A DNA stretch of 64,000 nt, taken from contig JACOUL010000030.1 of NCBI GenBank assembly GCA_016177875.1, positions 31,366 to 95,365 of the forward strand, in the 5' to 3' direction. This DNA comes from Burkholderiales bacterium. GTDB taxonomy: Bacteria; Pseudomonadota; Gammaproteobacteria; Burkholderiales; Burkholderiaceae_D. Made by a program: the position numbers and the translations under genes. The notes under the pieces were generated by a model, which did no database searches, was not told the origin of the DNA, and saw nothing but the letters and a program-made list of their open reading frames with translations. Below, in pieces: positions 9,180 to 17,174 of the stretch. Numbering within the stretch: position 1 is the stretch's first letter; each line of letters starts with the position of its first letter.

Positions 9180-9854
9180 ATGAAACCACTCGTCTTATTT
9201 GGTGCCGGCAAAATCGCAGAAGTTCTCTTGTACTTCTTCACCCACCACAGCGACCGCAAGATTGTTGCCATTTGCGTCGACCGCGAATTCATGACCGAGC
9301 CGCAATGGCAAGGCTTGCCCGTTGTACCGAGCGACGAATTGGTGAAACACTATCCGCCCGAAACACATGAAGTTTTCGTCGCCCTGGGATACCAAAGATT
9401 GAATGCCGCGCGCGCCGAAAAATGTGCGCAGCTGCGCGCACTCGGCTATGCACTGCCTTCTTACGTACACCCGGAGTCAGGATTGCCGCGCGATTGCGTC
9501 ATTGGCGACAACTGCTTCATCATGAATCAGGTATTGATTCATCCGCGCGTCAAAATCGGTAACAACGTATTCGTGTGGAGTGGCGCGATGATAGGTCACC
9601 ACAGCACTGTGGGTGACAATTGCTGGCTGACTTCCTGTGCCAATATTTCCGGTGAAGTGATCGTCGGCGAAAATTGTTTTTTCGCAGTGAACAGCACCAT
9701 CGCGAACCAAGTAAAGATCGGCAAGGATTGCTTCATAGGCGCGAATGCCCTGGTTACCAAATGTACGGGTGACGAACAAGTATTCCTCGCCGAAAATAGC
9801 AAACCCTTCCGCTTGAATACCCATCAGTTTTTACGGATGAGCAGATTCAGCTGA
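9180..9854 (+). CDS. NeuD/PglD-like sugar O/N-acyltransferase (left-handed beta-helix)
   Basis: I start this gene at ATG 9180, four bases after the ligase stop, giving 224 residues. Residues 1-90 form the N-terminal Rossmann-like UDP-sugar domain of the NeuD/PglD group (LVLFGAGKIAEVLLYFF). Residues ~95-205 are hexapeptide repeats of a left-handed beta-helix (VIGDNCFIMNQVLIH, VKIGNNVFVWSG, IGHHSTVGDNCWLTS). PglD and NeuD acetylate amino or hydroxyl groups of nucleotide sugars from acetyl-CoA; here an acyl-ACP donor is conceivable given the neighbours. The convergent gene at 9866 follows after 11 bases. Confidence 0.83.
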   Translation: MKPLVLFGAGKIAEVLLYFFTHHSDRKIVAICVDREFMTEPQWQGLPVVPSDELVKHYPPETHEVFVALGYQRLNAARAEKCAQLRALGYALPSYVHPESGLPRDCVIGDNCFIMNQVLIHPRVKIGNNVFVWSGAMIGHHSTVGDNCWLTSCANISGEVIVGENCFFAVNSTIANQVKIGKDCFIGANALVTKCTGDEQVFLAENSKPFRLNTHQFLRMSRFS

Positions 9855-9865
9855 AGCTGCGTGCG

Positions 9866-10534
9866 CTATCTGAAGCGCCGATCCAGAACATGTTTCCTGT
9901 TCTCCCGTGTTTCCAATTTCGGCTTGCTGAACACGATCTTATTGCTCGGCACGTCTTGATGGAGAATCATGGTATTGGCGCCGATTACGACGTTGTCTCC
10001 AATCGTTGAGCGGCCGATTATTGAAGCGCCGGCGTAAAGCACGACATGTTCGCCGATGACGGGGAAGACTCCATCCTCGTCGCACCCTACCGAACACCCC
10101 TGATACACGCAAAAGTAATTGCCATACGTGGCTTGCCCGAGAATCGTCCCTGCCGGATGCATAAACTGAAACACTTCGGGTAAAGCGGTGTCCGGATAGA
10201 CATCCAATCCATGCAGAATTTTGTTCAGGTAAAAGAGGCGAAACGCCAGCGGATGAGCTGGGTCTCGCCGCGACGCCGTATTGCTCAACAAGTAGAGGAA
10301 CATGGCGTAATGATCCGGATGCAGATAATTGAACATCACTCGTTCGCCTTCGCGGAATTTCTTTTTGGCGATTCCGCTAAAGCAGAGGCGCGTACGTTCC
10401 AGCGCTTCGCTCATGAAGGCAGTGATGACCTCTTCAGTAATCGGTCTTCCGTCGGGAAAAAAACGGTCAAGTTGCGCGGCGACATAAGCGGACAATCGAT
10501 CAGGCGTCGTATCGCGTAATACGAATTCAGTCAT
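9866..10534 (-). CDS. Serine-acetyltransferase-like hexapeptide-repeat protein
   Basis: A 222-residue protein with an N-terminal helical region and a C-terminal left-handed beta-helix (FMHPAGTILGQATYGNYFCVY, VIGEHVVLYAGASIIG, STIGDNVVIGANTMIL) like CysE, but shorter. In glycan loci such proteins are usually sugar acetyltransferases, not cysteine-biosynthesis enzymes. It is the downstream end of a leftward run (dehydratase, two aminotransferases, GNAT, this gene) with intergenic gaps of 1-10 bases. Product and acceptor are unknown. Confidence 0.75.
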   Translation of the reverse strand: MTEFVLRDTTPDRLSAYVAAQLDRFFPDGRPITEEVITAFMSEALERTRLCFSGIAKKKFREGERVMFNYLHPDHYAMFLYLLSNTASRRDPAHPLAFRLFYLNKILHGLDVYPDTALPEVFQFMHPAGTILGQATYGNYFCVYQGCSVGCDEDGVFPVIGEHVVLYAGASIIGRSTIGDNVVIGANTMILHQDVPSNKIVFSKPKLETRENRKHVLDRRFR

Positions 10535-10544
10535 GTCTCAGCTC

Positions 10545-11444
10545 TCAGATTCTATCGAAATAAGGTATGTACCATTGCGAAACGAGTTCGGCATTGACCT
10601 TGTCCGACAAGGCACGCCACATCGTCAACGGTTTTTCCTGCCAACGGATATCGGTGTTGCTCGCTAGCCAATCATAAGACTCGCTCGATTTGAAGTCGTT
10701 AACATAAATGCGTTGATAACGCGCGCTTAGGTTCGCCATCAATGCCGCAAATCTTTCCGGCGCACCGACCATCTCGTAAACAATGCCTGTTTGATCGGCA
10801 TCACCCACTAGAGCATAGGCCGTCTGACCGTCCTGTTCTGACCAAAGCAATTCCACGCAATTCGCCGGAATAGGGATTTGACCATAGTCTTCCGCATGCC
10901 GCTGAATTCTGAATGCGCAATGCTTTTGCCTGAGACATTCAATGTCGGCCAATTTAGCATCGGCCATAGACACAACCTGCACCCTATCACTTAACGGATC
11001 AACGTCCGAGCCGCCGCTCATTTCACCGAACATTCCGCTGTCCTGCACATTCCAACCAAGTCGCGCATAAAACGCCGGCTGCGCAGTCCATAACACCGCG
11101 AAGTCGATACCCGCGATGCGCAAGGCCTGTTCCGTGGAAGCTAACAAACGGCTTGCCCAGCCTTGTCCACGCCGGTCCAGGCTCGTAATCACTCCGCCGA
11201 TCATCGCGCCGCGCCAAACATGGCCATCCGCATGCCAATCAACATGCTTGACGGCGAGCGCCGAAAGAATCTCACCGGCTTCCTCAACCAGATAAATATT
11301 GTGCGCATTAGCTGCGCAATAGACTGAGGGGAAACGCGATGCCAGCGACTTGCTGCGGCCTTTGCTGTAAATGAAATTCTCGTCCAGCACCGGCAAGAGC
11401 CGTTCGAGATCTGTCGAGGTGCAATTGCGCAGAACAGCGCTCAT
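10545..11444 (-). CDS. GNAT-family N-acetyltransferase
   Basis: A 299-residue protein whose residues ~65-145 form a GNAT fold: the acetyl-CoA pyrophosphate loop is RRGQGWASRLLAS, preceded by a strand with GGVITSLD and followed by LWTAQPAFYARLGW, the usual end of motif B. The C-terminal ~130 residues are less conserved and may be a second, degenerate GNAT-like domain. It lies 1 base from the upstream aminotransferase gene, so it likely acylates the amino sugar made by that enzyme, as FdtC- and WecD-type enzymes do. That link is inferred from position only. Confidence 0.78.
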   Translation of the reverse strand: MSAVLRNCTSTDLERLLPVLDENFIYSKGRSKSLASRFPSVYCAANAHNIYLVEEAGEILSALAVKHVDWHADGHVWRGAMIGGVITSLDRRGQGWASRLLASTEQALRIAGIDFAVLWTAQPAFYARLGWNVQDSGMFGEMSGGSDVDPLSDRVQVVSMADAKLADIECLRQKHCAFRIQRHAEDYGQIPIPANCVELLWSEQDGQTAYALVGDADQTGIVYEMVGAPERFAALMANLSARYQRIYVNDFKSSESYDWLASNTDIRWQEKPLTMWRALSDKVNAELVSQWYIPYFDRI

Positions 11445-11445
11445 C

Positions 11446-12567
11446 TCACCAGCCCGAACGCAAACAATCGACGATACGCGCGCGATCCTCGTCGCTCACC
11501 CACCAGCCGCAGGGAATGCTCAGATTCTCCGCATCGAAGCAATCGACACCGGGTAATGAAGGCTTGGCGGTGCCATAGCAAGAGTAGACGTCATTGCGCG
11601 TATGCAAACGCTGGGTACCGATGCCATGCGACAGAAGCTTGCGGATCAAATCGTCGCGGCGCTCAGCACGCAAAGCATAGGTCCAGTAAGCGGATGTCAC
11701 ATCGCTTCGCCGCCGGAGCAGCTTAAGGCCAGCAATATCCTTAAGTGCTGCGTCGTAAAATAAACCGTTGGCTTGGTGACGGGCCACGATATCGTCCGCA
11801 TGCGAGAGCGCCGCCAGCCCGAAGGTGGCTGCGATTTCATTCATGGTGAAGTTAAAGCCCGCAACGGAAATATCGTATTGCGGATTCAAATCGCCGTTTG
11901 GCAGCCGGAAAGATTTGTAATCGATGCCGAAGCGGCGCAGGCGGCGCGCCTCCTCAGCCATCTCGACGTTCGCCGTGATCAGCGCTCCGCCCTCGCCGCC
12001 AGTATTGAGATGCTTGGTGGCATAAAAGGAATAGATCGTAAAGTCAGCATCTCTGCCGAGCTTACTATTGTGGCTTCGAGCACCAAACGCCTCGGTAGCA
12101 TCTTCCACGAGTTTGATACCACGCGCTTTTGCGAGTGCAGCGATCGCGGCGATATCCGCGACATCTCCGGCCCAGTGGTACAGAAGAATTGCGCGCGTTT
12201 TGTGCGTAATAAGCGAGTCTATCTTTGCCGCATCCATCATGCCGGTCGCCGGATCGATATCGCACCAGATCGGGCGCGCAAAGAGATTAGCAATCGGCAT
12301 GAGTGAAGCGGAGCATGCCATAGGGGAAGTAATCACTTCGTCGCCAGGTCGCACGCCGGCCATGTAGAGCGCCAATGTGATGCCTGCCGAGGCATCGTTC
12401 AAAGCCACTACGTTTGGCGCTTCCAGCCATCGTCCGAGAGCCGCTTCAAATGCTGCTACTTGCGGCCCCATCGCCAGCCGTCCGCTGCTCAGCACGGGCA
12501 CTAACTTCGCCTGCACATCTTGCGGCATGAAGACCTTAAAAAGCGGGATGTTGGCCGGCACGGACAT
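11446..12567 (-). CDS. DegT/DnrJ/EryC1/StrS sugar aminotransferase
   Basis: A complete 373-residue PLP enzyme. The active-site lysine is in SFYATKHLNTGGEGG, the PLP-phosphate region is ALNDASAGITLAL, and the aspartate contacting the pyridine nitrogen is in VEDATEAFG. I use ATG 12567 (MSVPANIPLFKV), five bases after the upstream stop, rather than the in-frame GTG at 12579. It converts a keto-sugar nucleotide to an amino sugar. It and the next gene upstream are tandem paralogues ending in the same IPCGWW-type motif, which suggests duplication. Which keto sugar each uses cannot be told from sequence. Confidence 0.9.
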   Translation of the reverse strand: MSVPANIPLFKVFMPQDVQAKLVPVLSSGRLAMGPQVAAFEAALGRWLEAPNVVALNDASAGITLALYMAGVRPGDEVITSPMACSASLMPIANLFARPIWCDIDPATGMMDAAKIDSLITHKTRAILLYHWAGDVADIAAIAALAKARGIKLVEDATEAFGARSHNSKLGRDADFTIYSFYATKHLNTGGEGGALITANVEMAEEARRLRRFGIDYKSFRLPNGDLNPQYDISVAGFNFTMNEIAATFGLAALSHADDIVARHQANGLFYDAALKDIAGLKLLRRRSDVTSAYWTYALRAERRDDLIRKLLSHGIGTQRLHTRNDVYSCYGTAKPSLPGVDCFDAENLSIPCGWWVSDEDRARIVDCLRSGW

Positions 12568-12572
12568 GGTCG

Positions 12573-13685
12573 CTACCACCCCTTGCGTATCACATCGACG
12601 ATGCTTTGACGCTGCTCGTCGCTAATCCACCAGCCGCATGGAATATGGATCATCTTGTCGTAGAAAGCGTCCAGCCCTGGCAGAGGGCAACTGCTTTCCG
12701 CAAACACCGAATGCTGGTCATTACGCTTATGCGCCTGCGAGGCTGCAATACCGTGCGCAGCGAGATGACGTTCAAAATGATTGCGATCCTCCACCAGCAC
12801 GGTATAAAACCAGTACGAAGGTTCCGCCCTTTGTTCCCAACCACACAGCGACACGCCGGGGATACCTTGTAGCGCTTGGTCAAAGAATTTCCCATTGGCG
12901 ATATGCCGCTCGATCAGTTGCTCGATATATGCAAGCTGCACAAGACCGATGGTCGCAGTGACATTGTTCATGTGGTATTTGTAGCCGATGCTCGCCACGT
13001 CGACTTCGGTACGCGGCGCGGCGCGATCGATCCCGAACCATCTAAACTTGCGCCCCTGAGCCAATAGGCCCTCCATATCCTTTGCCATATTGCAGGCAAG
13101 CATACCGCCATCGACTGTCGTCATATGCTTGATCGCCTGCAGCGAAAACATGACGAATTCCGAATGAGAGCCCAGTACTTTGCCGTCGTAGCGCGCGCCC
13201 AACGCATGCGCCGCGTCTTCGATCACCGGAATACCCTTGGCCACGCGCCGAATGTCGGCGATCGGCGCCGGAATGCCGCCGTAATGCACGACCATGATTG
13301 CGCGCGTACGCTCGGTGATTTTTTCGGCGATCGACTGCGCCGTGAGATTGCCATTGGCGGGGTCGACATCCGCCCAAACAATTTTCGCGCCGGCTTGAAG
13401 AATGGCCATATTGGTCGGCTCCGCCGTCATCGCCGTCGAGATGACTTCATCGCCCGGGCCGACATCGGCCAGCACCAATGCGGTATGCAAGGCGGCGGTA
13501 CCGGAATAGAACGACAAGACATGCGGGCTGCCAACGAACTTACCGAATTCGCGCTCGAAGTCGGCAACCGGCGCTCCTTCGGAGATCTGACCGCTATACA
13601 AGATCTCTTCCAAGCGCGGCATCAGTACGTCGCGCGGCGGCAGTCCTACTTTGAATAAGGGGATGTCTATTTTCGGGGCGCTCAT
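12573..13685 (-). CDS. DegT/DnrJ/EryC1/StrS sugar aminotransferase, tandem paralogue
   Basis: A 370-residue PLP aminotransferase starting at ATG 13685 (MSAPKIDIPLFKVGLPP), one base after the dehydratase stop. Key parts are SFYSGTAALHTAL (phosphate site), VIEDAAHALGA (ring aspartate), SLQAIKHMTTVDGG (Schiff-base lysine) and YKYHMNNVTATIGL (sugar site). It directly follows the 4,6-dehydratase gene, the usual order for 4-amino-4,6-dideoxy-hexose synthesis, so its likely substrate is the dehydratase's 4-keto-6-deoxy product. The next gene is a paralogue, so two aminotransferases may serve two keto positions or form a mixed dimer. Confidence 0.9.
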   Translation of the reverse strand: MSAPKIDIPLFKVGLPPRDVLMPRLEEILYSGQISEGAPVADFEREFGKFVGSPHVLSFYSGTAALHTALVLADVGPGDEVISTAMTAEPTNMAILQAGAKIVWADVDPANGNLTAQSIAEKITERTRAIMVVHYGGIPAPIADIRRVAKGIPVIEDAAHALGARYDGKVLGSHSEFVMFSLQAIKHMTTVDGGMLACNMAKDMEGLLAQGRKFRWFGIDRAAPRTEVDVASIGYKYHMNNVTATIGLVQLAYIEQLIERHIANGKFFDQALQGIPGVSLCGWEQRAEPSYWFYTVLVEDRNHFERHLAAHGIAASQAHKRNDQHSVFAESSCPLPGLDAFYDKMIHIPCGWWISDEQRQSIVDVIRKGW

Positions 13686-13686
13686 A

Positions 13687-14694
13687 TCAGAAGTTGGCGA
13701 ATTCGCCGCCCGGCATTTCAAGATTCGTGAATTCCGCGTCCGAGCGGTCAATGAGTTTTTTGATCAACTCCGCACCGACCAGATTGTCGCCGGAACTGTA
13801 TTCGTTATCGATGTGGTGCAGCGTCGTTTTGCTCCACCACGGATGGATCTTGTAGTAATCGCCCAAGTCTTCGGTACGCACCAGCTCCTCTTCAGTCAGC
13901 ATGATTTCATTGAGTTTCTCGCCCGGCAGCAAGCCAATGATGTCATATTCAAGCGGCTTGCCGGCTTCTTCACTCAGAATGGCAGCCATGTCGACGATGC
14001 GCGCGGCAGGCGCTTTTCGCACGAAGATCTCGCCGCCTTGCTGATGCTCGGCCGCATACAAAACCAGATCGATGGCATCGTTCAAGGTCAGCAAGAAGCG
14101 CGTCATGCGCTCATCGGTGATGCGCAGGCGCTGGCCCGAAGCCAGCAAGCGGCGAAACAAGGGAACGACCGATCCGCGTGAACGCAACACATTTCCATAA
14201 CGTACGCAGGCAAAGCGCGTCCCTTTGTTCAATCGACTCTGGTTACCGCGCAATACGATCCGTTCCTGAAGAGCCTTGGTCATGCCCATCACGTTCACCG
14301 GCTTGACCGCCTTGTCGGTGCTGACCATGATGAATGATTCGAGCTCGTTGCGCAGCGCCGCATCGACCACGTTTTGCGCACCGGTGACATTGGTGTGAAT
14401 CGCTTCGTGAATGAACTCTTCGCAGGTAGGCACTTGCTTCAGCGCCGCGGCATGGAACATGATGTCGATGCCGGCCATGGCTTCATCGAGACGCTCGGGG
14501 TTGCGCACGTCGCCGATGACGAAAGAAAGATTACTGCGCCCACGATAGAAGACGCGCATATCGTGCTGCTTCTTTTCGTCTCGGCTCAATACGCGTACTT
14601 CTTTGGTGCCGAGATCAAGCAGACGACGTACGATGAAATTACCGAAGGAACCTGTGCCGCCGGTGACCAGTACCCGCTTTTGTGAATAGTCCAT
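13687..14694 (-). CDS. UDP-N-acetylglucosamine 4,6-dehydratase-like SDR (soluble, Met in place of catalytic Tyr)
   Basis: A 335-residue extended SDR of the polysaccharide-biosynthesis type: TGGTGSFG at 11-18 binds NADP, HAAALKQVP, STDKAV (125-130) and VRYGNVLRSRGSVVPLF are family signatures. The canonical YxxxK tyrosine is replaced by Met136 (NVMGMTK, lysine 140), as in the large membrane enzymes WbpM and PglF, whereas PseB-type soluble enzymes keep tyrosine. It lacks the membrane domain of WbpM. By family knowledge, Met-type enzymes retain C5 configuration, giving UDP-4-keto-6-deoxy-GlcNAc. It heads the leftward sugar run. Confidence 0.85.
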   Translation of the reverse strand: MDYSQKRVLVTGGTGSFGNFIVRRLLDLGTKEVRVLSRDEKKQHDMRVFYRGRSNLSFVIGDVRNPERLDEAMAGIDIMFHAAALKQVPTCEEFIHEAIHTNVTGAQNVVDAALRNELESFIMVSTDKAVKPVNVMGMTKALQERIVLRGNQSRLNKGTRFACVRYGNVLRSRGSVVPLFRRLLASGQRLRITDERMTRFLLTLNDAIDLVLYAAEHQQGGEIFVRKAPAARIVDMAAILSEEAGKPLEYDIIGLLPGEKLNEIMLTEEELVRTEDLGDYYKIHPWWSKTTLHHIDNEYSSGDNLVGAELIKKLIDRSDAEFTNLEMPGGEFANF

Positions 14695-14769
14695 GAACTG
14701 TTTATACCAATTGCATCAATAACATTGACGGCGCCCGAATCGCCAGTTTTATGGAAGTATACCCATACT

Positions 14770-15645
14770 ATGAATTACGTTGGCCGTTTCGCCCCTTCTC
14801 CCACAGGACCGCTGCATGCAGGGTCTCTGGTTGCGGCTATGGCAAGTTATTTGGATGCTAAGGCCCACCATGGCCTTTGGCGCCTGCGCATGGAAGACGT
14901 CGACGAAGCCCGGACCGTTCCCGGCGCGGCCGATGCAATTCTGCAAGCCTTGGCAACACTGGGAATGCAATGGGACGGTGAAGTCGTTTGGCAATCCACG
15001 CGCAAAGCGCTCTATGCAGCGGCAGCGGAACGGCTGGCTTCTCATACCTATTTCTGTGGATGCACGCGACGCGAAATCGCCGATTCGCGTATCGGCATCG
15101 CTGCCGACGGGGCTGACGTTTACCCGGGCACTTGCCGCAAGGGCTTGGCCATCGGCAAGCATGCGCGAGCGTTGCGGATACGCGTGCCTGCACAAGACGA
15201 ACCCAATGAATGCATTTCCTTTCAAGACCGCTGCTTAGGGGAACTTGTTCAGCACCTGGCAACAGAGGTCGGCGACTTCGTATTAAAGCGGGCCGACGGC
15301 TTCTGGGCCTACCAGCTGGCAGTCATAGTAGATGATGATGATCAAGACATCACCCACGTCGTGCGTGGCGCCGATCTGCTTGAATCTACGCCTCGGCAAA
15401 TTTATCTACAGCGGCTTTTGCAAGTACCCACACCGTCCTATCTGCATGTTCCTGTTGTTACCAACCATGCAGGAGAGAAACTATCGAAACAGACCGGTGC
15501 AACGGCGCTCGACCTTACGAATCCGCTGGAAGAACTAGCGCGGTCAGCGCGTTTTCTAAAACTGCCGATTTCTGCATCCGATTCCTTGACTCATTTCTGG
15601 GAACAAGCAACTGCCGAATGGGCAAAACGCTTTCTGGAAAAATGA
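14770..15645 (+). CDS. gluQ: Glutamyl-Q tRNA(Asp) synthetase
   Basis: A 291-residue truncated glutamyl-tRNA-synthetase-like enzyme that attaches glutamate to queuosine in tRNA(Asp). The HIGH-type motif is FAPSPTGPLHAGSL near the start and the KMSKS counterpart is GEKLSKQTG. The four-cysteine/tyrosine zinc region is represented by YFCGCTR and YPGTCR, typical of GluQ. The tRNA anticodon-binding domain is missing, as expected for this family. I start at ATG 14770 (MNYVGRFAPSP) because the conserved protein begins there. The stop abuts the stop of the convergent helicase gene without a gap. It links functionally to queG at 59866, also in the queuosine pathway. Confidence 0.93.
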   Translation: MNYVGRFAPSPTGPLHAGSLVAAMASYLDAKAHHGLWRLRMEDVDEARTVPGAADAILQALATLGMQWDGEVVWQSTRKALYAAAAERLASHTYFCGCTRREIADSRIGIAADGADVYPGTCRKGLAIGKHARALRIRVPAQDEPNECISFQDRCLGELVQHLATEVGDFVLKRADGFWAYQLAVIVDDDDQDITHVVRGADLLESTPRQIYLQRLLQVPTPSYLHVPVVTNHAGEKLSKQTGATALDLTNPLEELARSARFLKLPISASDSLTHFWEQATAEWAKRFLEK

Positions 15646-17073
15646 CTATCTCTTGCGCGTACCGCCCAATAAGGCCGCGACTTTAGTCTTTTGCGGTTTA
15701 GCCGTGACAGGCTTAGAATCCGCTTCTTTATTCTCAGTCACCGGCGCAGGTTGCGACGGCTCGTAGGGTTTGAGGAACCAAGGGTCGACTTTTTCTTTGC
15801 GAGGTGTCGGCGTATAGGTCGGACGTCCTTGACCGCTGCGCTGCGCCTCTTCGCGCCGCGGACTGCGTTCGGCGCGATGATGGGTCGGCGCTTGCAATCC
15901 TTCGAGCAACACCGGCGTCAGCTTTTGCTTAATGAGTTTTTCGATATCTACCAGCAAACGCGCGTCCTGGCTCGTCAACAAAGAAATGGCATCGCCGGAT
16001 GCGCCCGCGCGACCGGTGCGGCCGATGCGATGTACGTAATCCTCTGCGCTATAGGGAAGATCGTAATTGATCACGCACGGCAGCTCGGCGATGTCCAAGC
16101 CGCGTGCCGCAACGTCGGTCGCCACCAATACCTCAACTTCGCCGCGCTTAAAAGCTTCCAATGCCGCCATTCGCTCCGCTTGCGATTTGTCGCCATGAAT
16201 CGCGGAAGCCTTCACGCCTTGCTTTTCCAATTCACGCGCCAGGCGCGATGCGCCGATCTTGGTGTTAGAGAAGACGATAACTTGCTTGAGATTGCGTTCG
16301 CGGATGATGTGAGCCACCGCATCGCGCTTGGCATCCGCCTCGACCTTGTAGACAATCTGCGTGACATTATCGGCAGTTGCATTGCTGCGCGCGACTTCGA
16401 TGGTGATCGGGCTCTTCAAGAAACTGCCCGCCAGCTTTTTAATCTCGGGCGAGAACGTAGCCGAAAACATCAAACTCTGGCGCTGCTTTGGCAACAAGTT
16501 GATGATGCGCTGCAGATCAGGCAAGAAACCCATATCCAGCATACGGTCAGCCTCGTCCAGCACCAGGATCTGAACTTGAGACAAATTCACCGACTTTTGC
16601 TGCACATGGTCAAGCAAGCGACCGGGAGTAGCAATCAGAATCTCAATTCCGGCACGCAACGCTGCAGTTTGCGGCGCCAAGTCGACGCCGCCGAACACCA
16701 CGGTCGAACGCAAGGGTGTGTGGCGGGAATACGCCTTCACATTATCCGCCACTTGATCAGCCAATTCACGCGTCGGCGTCAGTATCAATGCACGAACCGG
16801 GTGACGCGCCGGCGATGCGCTGGTATTGGCGTTTGCGAGCAATAACTGAATGATCGGTAGCGAGAAACCGGCGGTCTTGCCGGTGCCGGTTTGCGCCGCG
16901 CCCATGACGTCGCGGCCTTGCAGCACAATGGGAATGGCTTGCGCCTGAATCGGCGTCGGGTTGACGTAACCTTGGTCGGCCAGCGCGCGCAAAATGTCGG
17001 CGGACAGTCCGAAATCTGCAAAGCGAACTGCCGCTGACGTTTCTTGCTGAGTAACGGACTGATTATCGGACAT
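15646..17073 (-). CDS. rhlE: DEAD-box ATP-dependent RNA helicase, RhlE type
   Basis: A 475-residue helicase with all DEAD-box motifs: Q motif (NPTPIQAQAIP), motif I AAQTGTGKT, Ia PTRELADQ, II LDEADRMLD, III FSATF, and VI HRIGRTGRAG. Its order and basic, low-complexity C-terminus (from ~residue 390) match RhlE, which remodels RNA in ribosome maturation or decay. The start codon lies only six bases after the CCA end of the tRNA gene, leaving no room for a separate Shine-Dalgarno site; see findings. No terminator is visible between rpoD, the tRNA and this gene. Confidence 0.9.
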   Translation of the reverse strand: MSDNQSVTQQETSAAVRFADFGLSADILRALADQGYVNPTPIQAQAIPIVLQGRDVMGAAQTGTGKTAGFSLPIIQLLLANANTSASPARHPVRALILTPTRELADQVADNVKAYSRHTPLRSTVVFGGVDLAPQTAALRAGIEILIATPGRLLDHVQQKSVNLSQVQILVLDEADRMLDMGFLPDLQRIINLLPKQRQSLMFSATFSPEIKKLAGSFLKSPITIEVARSNATADNVTQIVYKVEADAKRDAVAHIIRERNLKQVIVFSNTKIGASRLARELEKQGVKASAIHGDKSQAERMAALEAFKRGEVEVLVATDVAARGLDIAELPCVINYDLPYSAEDYVHRIGRTGRAGASGDAISLLTSQDARLLVDIEKLIKQKLTPVLLEGLQAPTHHRAERSPRREEAQRSGQGRPTYTPTPRKEKVDPWFLKPYEPSQPAPVTENKEADSKPVTAKPQKTKVAALLGGTRKR

Positions 17074-17079
17074 ATATTC

Positions 17080-17158
<79 letters not shown>

Positions 17159-17174
17159 GTTAACCCTCGAAAAA

